From: JAWKOK01 sp963848115
Lineage (GTDB): Bacteria > Chloroflexota > Anaerolineae > Caldilineales > Caldilineaceae
Length of the DNA stretch: 64,000 nucleotides
Direction of reading: 5' to 3'
Assembly (NCBI GenBank): GCA_963848115.1
Contig: CAWKCP010000005.1
Span: 124,001-188,000, forward strand
The notes below the pieces were generated by a model. It saw only the letters and a program-made list of their open reading frames with translations. It did not search any database and had not been told where the DNA came from. Made by a program: the position numbers and the translations under genes. This document shows, piece after piece, positions 51,049 to 60,255 of this stretch (position 1 is its first letter; every line of letters starts with the position of its first letter).

Positions 51049-52954
51049 ATGGCTAACTGACAATAGAACCACAGTTCCCGCAAGTGATATCCTGGTGGTT
51101 GATGACACCATCGAGAGTCTGAGACTACTGGCCGAGATTCTGACCGAAGCGGGCTACCGGGTGCGACCGGCTGAAGACCCGCGACTGGCCCTGCAATCGG
51201 CCCTGGCGCACCCGCCAAGCCTGATCCTGCTTGACGTCAGGATGCCGCAGATGAGCGGCTTTGAGCTATGCCGGCATCTGAAGCAGGACGAACGGACGGC
51301 TGACGTTCCGGTCATCTTCGTGAGCGCCCTGCAGGATGTGGAAGACCGGGTTCAGGGCTTCGAGGCCGGCGGGGTGGATTTCGTTTCCAAACCATTCCAG
51401 GAATCGGAAGTGTTGGCCCGGGTCAAGACCCATCTGCAACTGCGCACCATGCAACTGCATCTGGAGGAGTTGGTTGCCGAGCGTACAGGCGAGCTTAAGA
51501 AGGCGAACCTAGCGCTGGGTGTGAGCGAGGAAAAATTCCGCACAGTTGTGGAACAGGCGACGGAAGGCATCCTTGTGATGCAAGATCGCCGACGCGTCTA
51601 TTTCAATCGCGCCCAGCTTGAAATAACAGGCTATTCAGCCGCAGAATTTGAAACACTCCCCCTTCTGTCATTCATACATCTGGATGACCTGGCGATCGCA
51701 GAAGAGATCTACCAGAACTCGATATCGGGACAGGCTTTGGGTGTCCACGACATCCGATTCTTGACGAAATCCGGAGATCTCAGATGGGTCTCGATCCGCG
51801 GTACAAGCATTGAATGGGAGGGCAAACCGGCCGGGATGGTCTTTGTTGAGGACATCACGGCGCGCAAGCTCACCGAACAGACCCTGCGCGACAGCGAAGC
51901 GCGCTTCCGGGCCACCTTTGAGCAGGCTGCCGTCGGCATCGCCCATGTGGCCCCGAACGGACAATTCTTGCGACTCAACCAGCGCTTTTGTGACATTGTC
52001 GGCTATGTCCATGACGAGATGTTGGCACTGACATTTCAGGACATCACCCATCCCGATGATCTCGGCGCCGATCTGGAACGTATGCGGCAGTTGCTGTCGG
52101 GACAAGAACAGACATATGCAATCGAGAAGCGCTACTATCGCAAAAGCGGCGAGACGGTATGGATAAACCTGACAGTCTCTCTATTGCGGAAGCCTACAGG
52201 AGAGCCGGCCTATTTTGTGTCAGTGATCGAAGACATTGCCCAGCGCAAGCAGGCGGAAGAGGAACTTCAGATCTATCAACGTAGGCTCAAAGCATTGGCG
52301 GCTGAACTCACCCTGGTCGAGGAGCGGGAGCGACGCCGCATTGCCGCCGATCTCCACGATGAAGTGAGCCAAACCCTGGCCTTCTCCCGTATCCAATTGG
52401 CCATGGCACGCAAGGCCACATCGGAAACCCAGCGCAATGCCTTGCTGGATGAAATCTCGCAAACCCTGATCGAGATGATCCGAACCACGCGCACGCTGGT
52501 CTTCGACCTCAGTTCACCCTTGCTGAATGAGATCGGTCTGGAAGCAGCGCTCTCTGATTGGGTGGAGAACGAGATCGCAGAACGGCACGGTCTCGAGGCA
52601 AAGGTCGTTGACGACGGAGAAGGAAAACCACTGAGCGAAGACGTACGCAGCTTGCTCTTCCGCAATGTGCGCGAACTACTGACCAACGTGGTCAAACATG
52701 CCAACGCATCGACCGTGGTTGTGAGCTTGACGAGAGTCGGCGAAGAGATCCGTGTAAGCGTCGAAGACGATGGCATCGGAATGGATCCCGAAGCCGCTAC
52801 GAGCAAGGTACGACGTGAGAGCGGTTTTGGCCTCTTCAGCATCCAGGAGCGCATGAGCGATCTGGGCGGCTCTCTGGAGATCGTGTCCAAGCCTGGCTGC
52901 GGCTGCACGGTGATCCTCGCCGCTCCCCTCACAACGGTTGATGACTCAACCTAA
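51049..52954 (+). CDS. REC-PAS-PAS-histidine kinase of NarX type (start frameshifted)
   Basis: About 634 residues. REC domain (DILVVDDTIESLRLL, LILLDVRMPQMSG, KPFQESE), PAS 1 (TVVEQATEGILVMQDRRRVYFNRAQLEITGYS), PAS 2 (AAVGIAHVAPNGQFLRLNQRFCDIVGY), then HisKA_3 (ERERRRIAADLHDEVSQTLAF) and HATPase (NVRELLTNVVKHANAS, DDGIGMD). The ATG at 51049 follows the previous stop directly but reads MAN and then TGA; removing one base near 51058 gives MANDNRTTVPASDILVVDD. It is the natural partner of the upstream hybrid kinase for phosphotransfer. No LuxR-type response regulator follows. Confidence 0.85.
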
Positions 52955-52957
52955 CCT

Positions 52958-53128
52958 CAGTGACTCTACTGCAAAAACAAGAGATCAGTCACAGATGAAC
53001 ACAGATGGCTTCAGATAACCACAGATAAGGTCTGATAACTGAAGAGCAGCTCAAGTATCATCTGTGAAAATCAGTTGTTTATCTGTGGCCATCTGTGACA
53101 AATTCACCTTTTTGCAGTGGACTCACTG
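52958..53128. mobile_element. non-autonomous terminal-inverted-repeat element
   Basis: CAGTGACTCTACTGCAAAAA at the left and its inverse at the right (to 53128) match in 18 of 20 positions. AACCT flanks both sides (52953-52957 and 53129-53133). The interior is a CACAGAT/ATCTGTG palindrome. Same terminal family as the elements at 35640-35932 and 19813-19938. Confidence 0.62.
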
Positions 53129-53375
53129 AACCTCAGAGAATGGATGTCGCCGGCCTAGGATTTCGTAGGTTCCGGTAACATTTGCTCATTTATGGCAGGG
53201 CGTTGTCCGTCGCTTCCCTCGGCCCTGCAAAGTGACATGTGCACATTGGCTTGAAGACCCGCTCTGGAAGCGGGTCCTACACTGTGTTGCCTCTCCATCT
53301 CCAACAAAAAAGCGTCCTCTGCCATCCTTGGCGTTCTCTCCGTTAGTCGTCACCCCAAAATCTAGTCAACTCATC

Positions 53376-53415
53376 TACTCAATTATGGCATGACATCTAC
53401 CCAATCCATTGGATA
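53376..53415. promoter_or_regulatory. two-box element, site B
   Basis: TACTC at 53376 and TACCC at 53398 are 22 bp apart. The second is part of the inverted repeat TACCCAAT-CC-ATTGGATA. GACATC precedes the second box. It is 171 bp upstream of the start codon at 53569. Confidence 0.55.
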
Positions 53416-53568
53416 GAGTGTCTTTACGTATTACGAGCGCCATAGGCAATCAACTCTTAAGCATAATTTCGATTGGAGAACAACAACAGAAAAGAGGGGG
53501 TCCGTGCCCGGAACGAGATCACTGGAAGGTAGAATCGGAACAACCAAGTAGACAAGAGGAGAAAGATC

Positions 53569-54344
53569 ATGAGCAGTGAAGAATCAAACGAGATGGAAGT
53601 TGAAGATGTGGCCATTGACGTGGCTTTGGACGGCGTTGACGACGTGGAAGACGGCCTGGATAGCCTAGATCTAGCCGGTGACGTGGCGGCCATGGCGACC
53701 GGCGAAGCAATGGCAGGGGCCGCCGACCTGACAAGAGCGGTCGACGCCGAAGTGGTCGCCGATCGCTTGGCAACGCTGGCCGATGTGGTTGGCGATGCCG
53801 GCGTCAACGATCTGACCGAAGGCGCCGAACTGCTGATGGCCGCTGACGACGTGGATGCCATGAGCGCGGCCATGGGCCTGATGAGCCTGGGCGACATGGA
53901 GCGCGGTCTGGAGTTGGGCGGTCTGGCCGGCGAGCTACAGACCATCGCCAATGTGGTCGATACGCTGGAGATGCCTGTGCTCTCCAGCATCCTGGATGAT
54001 CGTGGCTGGCGTCTGCAACAGATCGCCAGCGACGTAATCCTACGCTCCGCAGCCGAGCGCGGTCTGTCTGCGCTGATGGAAGCGACCGGCCTGCAAATCG
54101 CTGATTTGGGCGCTGCCGAAATGGATGAGGGTGAACTGCGGTTGGCTGCTTCTGATTTGGCGGCCCAGCGTGCCGGTGAACTGGCGGCGGCTGGCCTCGT
54201 CAGGGCATCCAGGGCGCGGCTGAACTGGCGGATGCGGCAGATGATGCCGATCTGGCTGCTGACATTGCGGCCGATGGTGTGGCAGAGGTGGCCGGGGGCA
54301 GCGCCGAGCTGGGTGCGGCTGCCGCCATGGCAGACGACGAGTAA
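53569..54344 (+). CDS. acidic alanine-rich protein of unknown function (frameshifted)
   Basis: About 258 residues if repaired. Very rich in Ala, Asp, Glu, Leu and Gly, helical throughout, no signal peptide or membrane segment (LDSLDLAGDVAAMATGEAMAGAADL, LMSLGDMERGLELGGLAGELQTIANVVDTL). No family recognised. Near 54199 the frame changes by the loss of one base: the second frame reads QGIQGAAELADAADDADLAADIAADGVAEVAGG and closes at TAA 54342-54344, keeping the same composition as the front part. AGGAGAAAG precedes the ATG. Confidence 0.7.
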
Positions 54345-54350
54345 GTTCGA

Positions 54351-54396
54351 CATCATTGCCACTCTACCCCTCAGCGTGGGTAGAGTGGCAATGATG
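54351..54396. terminator. 19-bp hairpin after the acidic protein gene
   Basis: CATCATTGCCACTCTACCC (54351-54369) pairs with 54378-54396 over an 8-base loop. No T-run follows, so it may protect an mRNA end or only weaken readthrough. Confidence 0.6.
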
Positions 54397-54446
54397 CGAA
54401 CTGGTGGATCAAATTTTCAGAATTCATCTTGCAAAGGAGATATCAA

Positions 54447-54746
54447 ATGTGTTGCTTTTTCATTAGTCTGGTCTTACTTGGACCCCGTATCGTCGGAGCA
54501 TTGTGGTGGCTTTTCCAGCCCCTCATGTGGCAGGCTGCGTTCACGAACTGGTTAGGTTGGTGGTGGATTTGGCCGGTTCTGGGCCTCATCTTCCTCCCCT
54601 GGACCACGCTCATGTATATCATCGTGGCGCCCGGCGGCGTTGTCGGCTGGGACTTTTTGTGGCTTGGGCTGATGGTCGCCGCCGACATTGCCACTTATGC
54701 TGCCGCTGCCGGCCGAAATCAAATCCCGGGTTACGAAGGATACTGA
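54447..54746 (+). CDS. small three-helix membrane protein
   Basis: 99 residues with hydrophobic segments MCCFFISLVLLGPRIVGALWWLF, WWWIWPVLGLIFLPWTTLMYIIV and FLWLGLMVAADIATYAAAA, and a short polar tail (GRNQIPGYEGY). AAGGAG precedes the ATG at 54447. Family not recognised with certainty. Located 100 bp after the acidic protein gene, before a strong terminator. Confidence 0.75.
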   Translation: MCCFFISLVLLGPRIVGALWWLFQPLMWQAAFTNWLGWWWIWPVLGLIFLPWTTLMYIIVAPGGVVGWDFLWLGLMVAADIATYAAAAGRNQIPGYEGY

Positions 54747-54807
54747 TCTCGAAGGGATCCAAACAGTGGACAAAACATTCGTGATTTGACGAAGATTCAT
54801 TGTCCAT

Positions 54808-54868
54808 CGCTCGATCCAAAAATCGCCCTGCCCCGACGGGGCAGGGCGATTTTTGGATCGAGCGTTTT
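54808..54868 (+). terminator. 27-bp stem terminator
   Basis: Arms 54808-54834 and 54838-54864 pair perfectly around loop GAC, followed by TTTT. Ends the unit containing the small membrane protein. Confidence 0.9.
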
Positions 54869-54945
54869 CTTTGTTATTGCGCAGACCGTCCCGCCGTGAA
54901 CGGACGGGGCATCTCTCGGATAGACAAAAAGATAGTCATTTGGTC

Positions 54946-54985
54946 TAATCAATTTGGGTATGACATCTACCAAACTTTTTGGCTA
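54946..54985. promoter_or_regulatory. two-box element, site C
   Basis: TAATC at 54946 and TACCA at 54968 are 22 bp apart with GGGTATGACATC between them, matching sites A and B. It is 158 bp upstream of the start codon at 55126. Confidence 0.5.
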
Positions 54986-55125
54986 GACTAAGCCAGCTAC
55001 AGTCTAGCCAAAGCAGTTTCGCCAATCCACCTACGGCTCGACATCTCACAACAGCGTCTCGCTCCATCTCTACGAGTAAGCAGTGAGTGGGCAGTGGACG
55101 AATCACAAACCATAGGAGAAAGAGC

Positions 55126-56217
55126 ATGACAGTCACCCAGAAAATCCCACCTCTCATTTCAGTGTTGATCGGCGCGGTTCTGATTGGGCTGCTCATGGTG
55201 CTGATCAAGTGGGGCGCGCCGGTGTTGACGCCGGTTCTGGTCGCCGCCTTCTTGGCCGCGCTTGCCGCGCCGCTCTATTTTTGGCTGCAAAAGCGTGGCG
55301 TCAGCAGCACCCTTTCTCTAGTACTGCTGATTGTCCTGATCGTTGTGGCCGTAGTGGCCCTGGCTGGCCTGCTCTACCTTTCGGCCACACGCATGCTTGA
55401 CGGTCTCGTCGGCTATGAGGACGAATTGGCCGGATTTGAAGCGGAAGCGGTCCAGATTCTGACCGATCTGGGGGTCACCGAGAAGACGGTGAGCGACGCA
55501 CTACCCGGTGATCTTCTCGTAAAGATCGTCGTTGCGATCCTGGGCGGCGTCGTATCATTCGCCGGTGATCTACTCTTCGGCCTCGTACTCGTATCCTTTC
55601 TACTGATCGATTTCAAACGTCTCATCAATCTAGCCACATCGGAGCTGCACGGTCGGCCCTTTTTCGGCCAGTTGCCGGCCATTGCCAAGAGCGCCTCCGC
55701 CTATTTTGGCGTGCGCACCAGGCTGAACCTGGTCACAGGCATTGGGGTCGGTCTTTTCCTGCTGGTATTGGGCGTGGACTACGCCTTTCTCTGGGGCGCC
55801 ATGGCCTTCGTCCTCAGCTACATTCCCTATGTCGGCCTCTTCACAGCCATGGTCCCCCCCACGATCCTGGCCCTGGCGGAGCATGGCATCGGCATGGCCA
55901 TCGTGGTTGTAATCGGAGCCATCGCCATCAACCTGTTGATCGAGAACATCGTCGAGCCGCGTTTGACCAGCAAGACCCTCCATCTGTCAGCCGTGGTGGT
56001 CCTCGTGGCCTTCTTCTTCTGGGGGTGGCTGCTGGGTCCCACCGGGGCCATGCTCTCCATGCCGATCATGGTGACGATCATGTTGGTCACGGAAGGCGAT
56101 CCGCGCACGAAATGGCTCGCTAAGATCATCGGCACGGACGAATCGGGCGAAATCGATGGCTCGGATAGCTCGGGTGACGAAAAGACGGATGGATCCGAGA
56201 AGAGCACCGAAGAGTAG
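55126..56217 (+). CDS. AI-2E family (UPF0118) membrane protein
   Basis: 363 residues with about eight membrane helices in the 2+... arrangement of the family (LIGLLMVLIKWGAPVLTPVLVAAFLAALAAPLYFWLQKRG; ILGGVVSFAGDLLFGLVLVSFLLIDFKR; FVLSYIPYVGLFTAMVPPTILAL). The PxYVG-type segment is the family hallmark. Family members have been proposed as transporters of signals or as cation antiporters; the role here is open. The acidic C-terminal tail (TDESGEIDGSDSSGDEKTDGSEKSTEE) is cytosolic. AGGAGAAAG precedes the ATG at 55126. Confidence 0.88.
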   Translation: MTVTQKIPPLISVLIGAVLIGLLMVLIKWGAPVLTPVLVAAFLAALAAPLYFWLQKRGVSSTLSLVLLIVLIVVAVVALAGLLYLSATRMLDGLVGYEDELAGFEAEAVQILTDLGVTEKTVSDALPGDLLVKIVVAILGGVVSFAGDLLFGLVLVSFLLIDFKRLINLATSELHGRPFFGQLPAIAKSASAYFGVRTRLNLVTGIGVGLFLLVLGVDYAFLWGAMAFVLSYIPYVGLFTAMVPPTILALAEHGIGMAIVVVIGAIAINLLIENIVEPRLTSKTLHLSAVVVLVAFFFWGWLLGPTGAMLSMPIMVTIMLVTEGDPRTKWLAKIIGTDESGEIDGSDSSGDEKTDGSEKSTEE

Positions 56218-56247
56218 ATGGGTTGTGGCCGGGTAGTGGTTTGTAGT

Positions 56248-56435
56248 AACGGCTTTTGTAGTTAACGAATTAACACTGATATAGCGAAGGGGCAGCCAAC
56301 CCGTAGGGCAGGGTTCCCTACCTGCCGAACTTACGCTATCCCACACTTTTGGGAGACGCAGAGAACGGCGGGTAAGGAAACCCGCCCTACGCCAGTTGGA
56401 TGCCCGTATTAATTCGTTGGTCTCCAATAGCCGTT
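56248..56435. mobile_element. MITE-like inverted-repeat element
   Basis: AACGGCT...TTAACGAATTAACAC at the left and its imperfect inverse (GTATTAATTCGTTGG...AGCCGTT) at the right bound about 188 bp. The centre carries GTAGGGCAGG and GCGGGTAAGGAAACCCGCCCTAC words also found at 58556-58610 and 60270-60336. Confidence 0.5.
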
Positions 56436-56512
56436 TTGTACCGATCTAGCGACTAAAGTCGCAACAACGAAAACACATTCAACAACGGGCGAACGCCCAA
56501 GGAGAAAATTTC

Positions 56513-56914
56513 ATGTCTTCAAACGACCAACCAAGTGGATGGGCTATCGGCTGGACCGCCTTTGCCGGAATCACCATGATCATGATGGGCATCTGGTGGG
56601 CCATCAGCGGCCTTGTTGCCATTTTTGACGACGAGCTTTATGTCGTCGGCCCGCGCTATATCTTCCAGCTTGATGTAACGACTTGGGGATGGGTGCATCT
56701 GGCCATTGGCGCTGTTGTACTGATCGCCGGCTTCTTCCTTTTCAACGGTGCAGTCTGGGCACGCACGGTCGGCGTGATCATCGCCGTGATCTCCAGTCTG
56801 GCTGCTTTTGCATGGGTGCCCTATTATCCGTTCTGGGCGATCTTGCTGATCGTCGTTTCGATCGCGATCATCTGGGCGCTCACCGTCCACGGACACGACA
56901 TTGTTGAAGGCTAA
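56513..56914 (+). CDS. DUF7144-like four-helix membrane protein
   Basis: 133 residues, four hydrophobic helices (GWAIGWTAFAGITMIMMGIWWAISGLVAIF; WGWVHLAIGAVVLIAGFFLFNG; WARTVGVIIAVISSLAAFAWVPYYPFWAILLIVVSIAIIWALTVHG). Resembles, from memory, the DUF7144 group of small membrane proteins; function unknown. AAGGAGAAAA precedes the ATG at 56513. It is followed 93 bp later by the first DUF1254 gene. Confidence 0.8.
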   Translation: MSSNDQPSGWAIGWTAFAGITMIMMGIWWAISGLVAIFDDELYVVGPRYIFQLDVTTWGWVHLAIGAVVLIAGFFLFNGAVWARTVGVIIAVISSLAAFAWVPYYPFWAILLIVVSIAIIWALTVHGHDIVEG

Positions 56915-57007
56915 AATGTCGTCTCGGTCATAGGGGGCTGTTGGCGCCTTACACCAACACCCCCTATTCTTCACCCTGAAATAGTAGTCTCGTAAAGGAG
57001 AACTGAA

Positions 57008-58462
57008 ATGTCTAAGAAAGTACCTACCATGAAGATGACCACGAATATTCCAGCATCGATCACGGTGCCGGATTCGGTGGAATCCTCCATCGGCAAACTC
57101 GAATTTTTCGACGGCGTACCGAATAAAGCGACGATCGAGAATGTCTATGACTACCTGGACCGCTCGCGGGCAGTTGAAGCCTTCATGAACTGCATCCCGG
57201 TCATGTCGATGTATTCGATCAATCAAGGCCAGAAAGCCTTTGGTCTCGACGCCTGCAACAAGGTGGTCATCTATGACACGTTGCTGGACTCCAAGGCGTT
57301 GTGGCTCACCGCCAACACGTCGACCATGTATGCCATGGGTTGGCTCGATCTCAAGAAAGACGGTCCGACGGTCATCGATCTGCCCCCCAAGATGTTGGGC
57401 ATCCTCGACGATGCGGCCTTCCTCTATCAGACAGATCTGGGTATGGCCGGTCCCGACAAGGGCAAGGGCGGCAAGTTCCTGGTGCTGCCTCCGGGCTACG
57501 AGGGCGATGTGCCCGACGGGTATTTTGTGGTGCGGTCAAACACCTACGGCGTGTGGCTCTTTATGCGCGGCTACCTCGACAAGGGGATCAAGGCTGCTTC
57601 GGAGAATATTCGCAACAACCTCAAGGTGTACCCGCTGTCGAAAAAGGATAACCCGCCGGAGATGGTGTTCCGCAACGGCTCGGAGAAGGTAATCGAAACC
57701 GTCCTGCCCAACGACTACTCCTTCTTCGAGAACCTGAATGCCGTGGTCCAGGAAGAGCCTGCGACGCTGCTGGGGCCCGAGATCAAGGGCCAATTGGCGG
57801 CCATCGGCATCGTCAAGGGCAAGCCATTCAGCCCCGATGCCCGCATGAAGAAGATCCTGACAGACGCCGCGGCCATCGGCAATACTGCGGCCCGCGCCAT
57901 CAGCTTCGCACCACGCAATCCGGGACTCTACACCTACGGCAAAGGCAGTGGATGGTGCAAGCCCATCATCAATGGCGACACAACCTACACACTGAATGGG
58001 GCCCGCGAACTAGAAGGCCGCGCCTTCTACCACTTTGGCTACATCTGCGTCTCACCTGCCATGGCGACCACAATTCCTGGTGCAGGTTCGGACTACTCCA
58101 TGGGCATGGTGGATTCGAAACAGCAGGCGCTGGACGGCTCCAAGACCTACAAACTGAACCTTCCTGCGAATATCCCGGTCAAGGACTTCTGGGCGCTAAC
58201 CATGTACGACACCCAGACCCGTTGCCAGTTGCAGACCGACCAGCAGTTCCCAACCCTAGATAGCTACCGCGAGGGGATGAAAACAAACGACGATGGCTCC
58301 ATCGATGTTTTCTTCGGTCCCGAAGCGCCTAAGGGTATGGAGAACAACTGGCTGCAGACGATTCCGGGTAAGGCCTGGTTTGTGGCCTGGAGAGTGTACG
58401 GCCCGCTGCAACCCTGGATCGACCAGAGCTGGCGAGTGGGTGAGATTGAGTTGGTAAAGTAA
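57008..58462 (+). CDS. DUF1254/DUF1214 protein, copy 1
   Basis: 484 residues. N-terminal DUF1254 region (AVEAFMNCIPVMSMYSINQGQK, LYQTDLGMAGPDKGKGGKFLVLPPGYEGDVPDGYFVVRSNTYG) and C-terminal DUF1214 region (YKLNLPANIPVKDFWALTMYDTQTRCQLQTDQQFPTL, GSIDVFFGPEAPKGMENNWLQTIPGKAWFVAWRVYGP). The family is widespread and of unknown activity. No signal peptide is obvious. AAAGGAG precedes the ATG. First of three tandem paralogues; copies 1 and 2 are visibly closest. Confidence 0.88.
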   Translation: MSKKVPTMKMTTNIPASITVPDSVESSIGKLEFFDGVPNKATIENVYDYLDRSRAVEAFMNCIPVMSMYSINQGQKAFGLDACNKVVIYDTLLDSKALWLTANTSTMYAMGWLDLKKDGPTVIDLPPKMLGILDDAAFLYQTDLGMAGPDKGKGGKFLVLPPGYEGDVPDGYFVVRSNTYGVWLFMRGYLDKGIKAASENIRNNLKVYPLSKKDNPPEMVFRNGSEKVIETVLPNDYSFFENLNAVVQEEPATLLGPEIKGQLAAIGIVKGKPFSPDARMKKILTDAAAIGNTAARAISFAPRNPGLYTYGKGSGWCKPIINGDTTYTLNGARELEGRAFYHFGYICVSPAMATTIPGAGSDYSMGMVDSKQQALDGSKTYKLNLPANIPVKDFWALTMYDTQTRCQLQTDQQFPTLDSYREGMKTNDDGSIDVFFGPEAPKGMENNWLQTIPGKAWFVAWRVYGPLQPWIDQSWRVGEIELVK

Positions 58463-58478
58463 AAACAACCTTTCAAGT

Positions 58479-58512
58479 GACCGGCGCGGGCATGGCGTCT
58501 GCGCCGGTCGTT
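58479..58512 (+). terminator. hairpin after DUF1254 copy 1
   Basis: GACCGGCGC (58479-58487) pairs with GCGCCGGTC (58501-58509), followed by GTTTAA. Weak T-tract. Confidence 0.55.
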
Positions 58513-58542
58513 TAATCACGTTAGTTTTCAAATATGGTTCAA

Positions 58543-58634
58543 CGGGATCTCAGGGGGTAGGGCAGGTTTCCTTACCTGCCCGCTTCGGCGGGTAGGGAAA
58601 CCCACTCTACGATTTTGTGTCAACCTCCTGAGAT
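58543..58634. repeat. spacer repeat between DUF1254 copies 1 and 2
   Basis: GGGATCTCAGG...CCTGAGATCCC outer arms enclose GTAGGGCAGGTTTCCTTACC and its imperfect inverse. It is homologous to the spacer repeat at 60256-60345, including the preceding CAACGGGAT and the following AAAGAGCC. Confidence 0.65.
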
Positions 58635-58678
58635 CCCAAAGAGCCCTAAATATTTAATTTTGTAAAAGGAGAAAGGGA

Positions 58679-60178
58679 ATGACTACTTCCAAAACTAAGA
58701 TGATCACCCAGCAACCGGTCATGAAGAACACGATCCCGATCCCCGAGAACCGAACCACACCGGACAAGGTTGAGACCTCGATCGGAACGCTCGAGTTTTT
58801 CGACGGCGTGCCCATCGGCAACACTAGGGAGACATTGGTCGACTTCGTCCAACGCGGCCGGGCGGTCGAAGCCTTCATCAACATGACCCCGGCAGCTTCG
58901 ATGTATTCCCTGCGGCAGGGTCATCGTGATGAGGGGCTCACGAAGAGCAACCAGATCCTCATCGCCGAGGAGATGGGCGACTCCAAGCCGCTCGTCCTCA
59001 CCTGGAACAACACCTCGCTCTACACGTGGGGCTTCCTGGATCTCAAGGCGGACGGCCCTACCGTCATCGAGGCGCCGCCCGACGTGCTGGGCATCCTCGA
59101 CGACATGTACTTCCGCTACATGAGCGACATGGGCGCCGCTGGTCCGGACAAGGGCAAGGGCGGCAAGTACCTGATCCTGCCCCCGGGATACGACGGTGAC
59201 GTGCCCGACGGCTACTACGTGGTCAAGTCCCAGACCTACTGCGTCTGGAACTTCATGCGCGGACGCGTGCACGGCAGCACCCAGGATCCTGACAACGTGA
59301 AGAAGGCGACCGAGAACATCAAGCAGAACCTCAAGGTGTACCCGCTCAGTAAAGCGAGCAATCCGCCCAAGATGGAGTTCAAGGACATGTCCGGGCTGGC
59401 GGGCTACAACACCATCATGCCCAACGACTACAGTTTCTTCGAGGTCGTGAACGAGATCGTTCAGGAGGAGGCGGACGGTTGGCTCGACCCCGAACTGGCA
59501 GGACAGCTGCGCGCGATCGGGATCATGAAGGGCCAGAAGTTCAACCCCGATGAGCGGCTGAAGAAAATCCTCACGGACGCAGTCGCAATCGGCAACGCCT
59601 ACGCACGGGTCAACACCGTCTACCCCCCGGACCCGGGCCAGCAGGTCTACCACGACGAGCACACTGAGTGGGTGATGGCCTATCCCGACAAAGATAGCTA
59701 TTTCCTGCAGGCCGGAGCGCGACGCATGGATGGTCGGCTCTGGATGCACTACAACGCCGTTTGCGTGACGCCGGCCATGGCTTTGACCCGGCCCGGCTCC
59801 GGATCCGACTACATGATCATCGGCCTTGATGCTGAAAGTCAGCCACTCGATGGCGCCAAGACCTACAAGCTGCACCTGCCGCCGAACTTCCCCGTGAAGC
59901 AGAACTGGTCTGTCACCATCTACGACACCCAGACCCGGAGCATGTTGCAAACCGACCAGAAGTTCGCCGGAATCAACAGCTTGAGCGCCGATCAGAAGCA
60001 GAACGACGACGGCTCGATCGATGTTTTCTTCGCGCCTAAAGCGCCTGCCGGCATGGAGAAGAACTGGATCCAGACGATCCCGGGCAAGAGCTGGTTCATC
60101 CTCCTGCGTGCCTACGGGCCCCTCGAGCCGTGGATCGACAAGACCTGGCGACCCAGCCAGATCGAGTTGGTTAAGTAG
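58679..60178 (+). CDS. DUF1254/DUF1214 protein, copy 2
   Basis: 499 residues with the same two regions as copy 1 (AVEAFINMTPAASMYSLRQGHR; GPDKGKGGKYLILPPGYDGDVPDGYYVVKSQTY; YKLHLPPNFPVKQNWSVTIYDTQTRSMLQTDQKF; SIDVFFAPKAPAGMEKNWIQTIPGKSWFILLRAYGPLEPW). It differs from copy 1 in an insertion after the first domain (GRVHGSTQDPDNVKKATENIKQNL). Good AAAGGAGAAAG site before the ATG. A long antisense frame over this gene is a codon-bias shadow. Confidence 0.88.
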   Translation: MTTSKTKMITQQPVMKNTIPIPENRTTPDKVETSIGTLEFFDGVPIGNTRETLVDFVQRGRAVEAFINMTPAASMYSLRQGHRDEGLTKSNQILIAEEMGDSKPLVLTWNNTSLYTWGFLDLKADGPTVIEAPPDVLGILDDMYFRYMSDMGAAGPDKGKGGKYLILPPGYDGDVPDGYYVVKSQTYCVWNFMRGRVHGSTQDPDNVKKATENIKQNLKVYPLSKASNPPKMEFKDMSGLAGYNTIMPNDYSFFEVVNEIVQEEADGWLDPELAGQLRAIGIMKGQKFNPDERLKKILTDAVAIGNAYARVNTVYPPDPGQQVYHDEHTEWVMAYPDKDSYFLQAGARRMDGRLWMHYNAVCVTPAMALTRPGSGSDYMIIGLDAESQPLDGAKTYKLHLPPNFPVKQNWSVTIYDTQTRSMLQTDQKFAGINSLSADQKQNDDGSIDVFFAPKAPAGMEKNWIQTIPGKSWFILLRAYGPLEPWIDKTWRPSQIELVK

Positions 60179-60185
60179 CAGAAAC

Positions 60186-60224
60186 AATTGGGAGTGTGGA
60201 CGCATAGCGCACACACTCCCAATT
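60186..60224 (+). terminator. hairpin after DUF1254 copy 2
   Basis: AATTGGGAGTGTG (60186-60198) pairs with CACACTCCCAATT (60212-60224) across a 13-base loop; no strong T-run. Confidence 0.55.
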
Positions 60225-60255
60225 CAAATCAAAAAGTTAAACATTTTTGGCTCAA

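Larger units (their letters stand above)
52955..53568. other. 614-bp spacer with a mobile element and two-box site
   Basis: Holds the element at 52958-53128, a GACCCGCTC-TGGAA-GCGGGTC-like hairpin around 53253-53273, and the two-box site B at 53376. No gene was seen. Confidence 0.6.
54747..55125. other. spacer with terminator and two-box site
   Basis: A 379-bp gap containing the terminator at 54808-54868, two-box site C at 54946, and inverted CTAGACT/AGTCTAG words at about 54983-55018. No gene was seen. Confidence 0.55.

Noticed and set aside
53238..53245. TGTGCACA as a third copy of the amtB/kinase operator
   Set aside because: The two half-sites are fused without the 3-base spacer and no promoter hexamers are placed beside it.
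53100..53340. possible structured RNA or riboswitch before the acidic protein gene
   Set aside because: Only a simple GACCCGCTC-type hairpin and repeat DNA were found; no recognised aptamer features.
58646..60214. 522-codon open frame antisense to DUF1254 copy 2
   Set aside because: Explained by codon bias of the real gene; no recognisable motifs.
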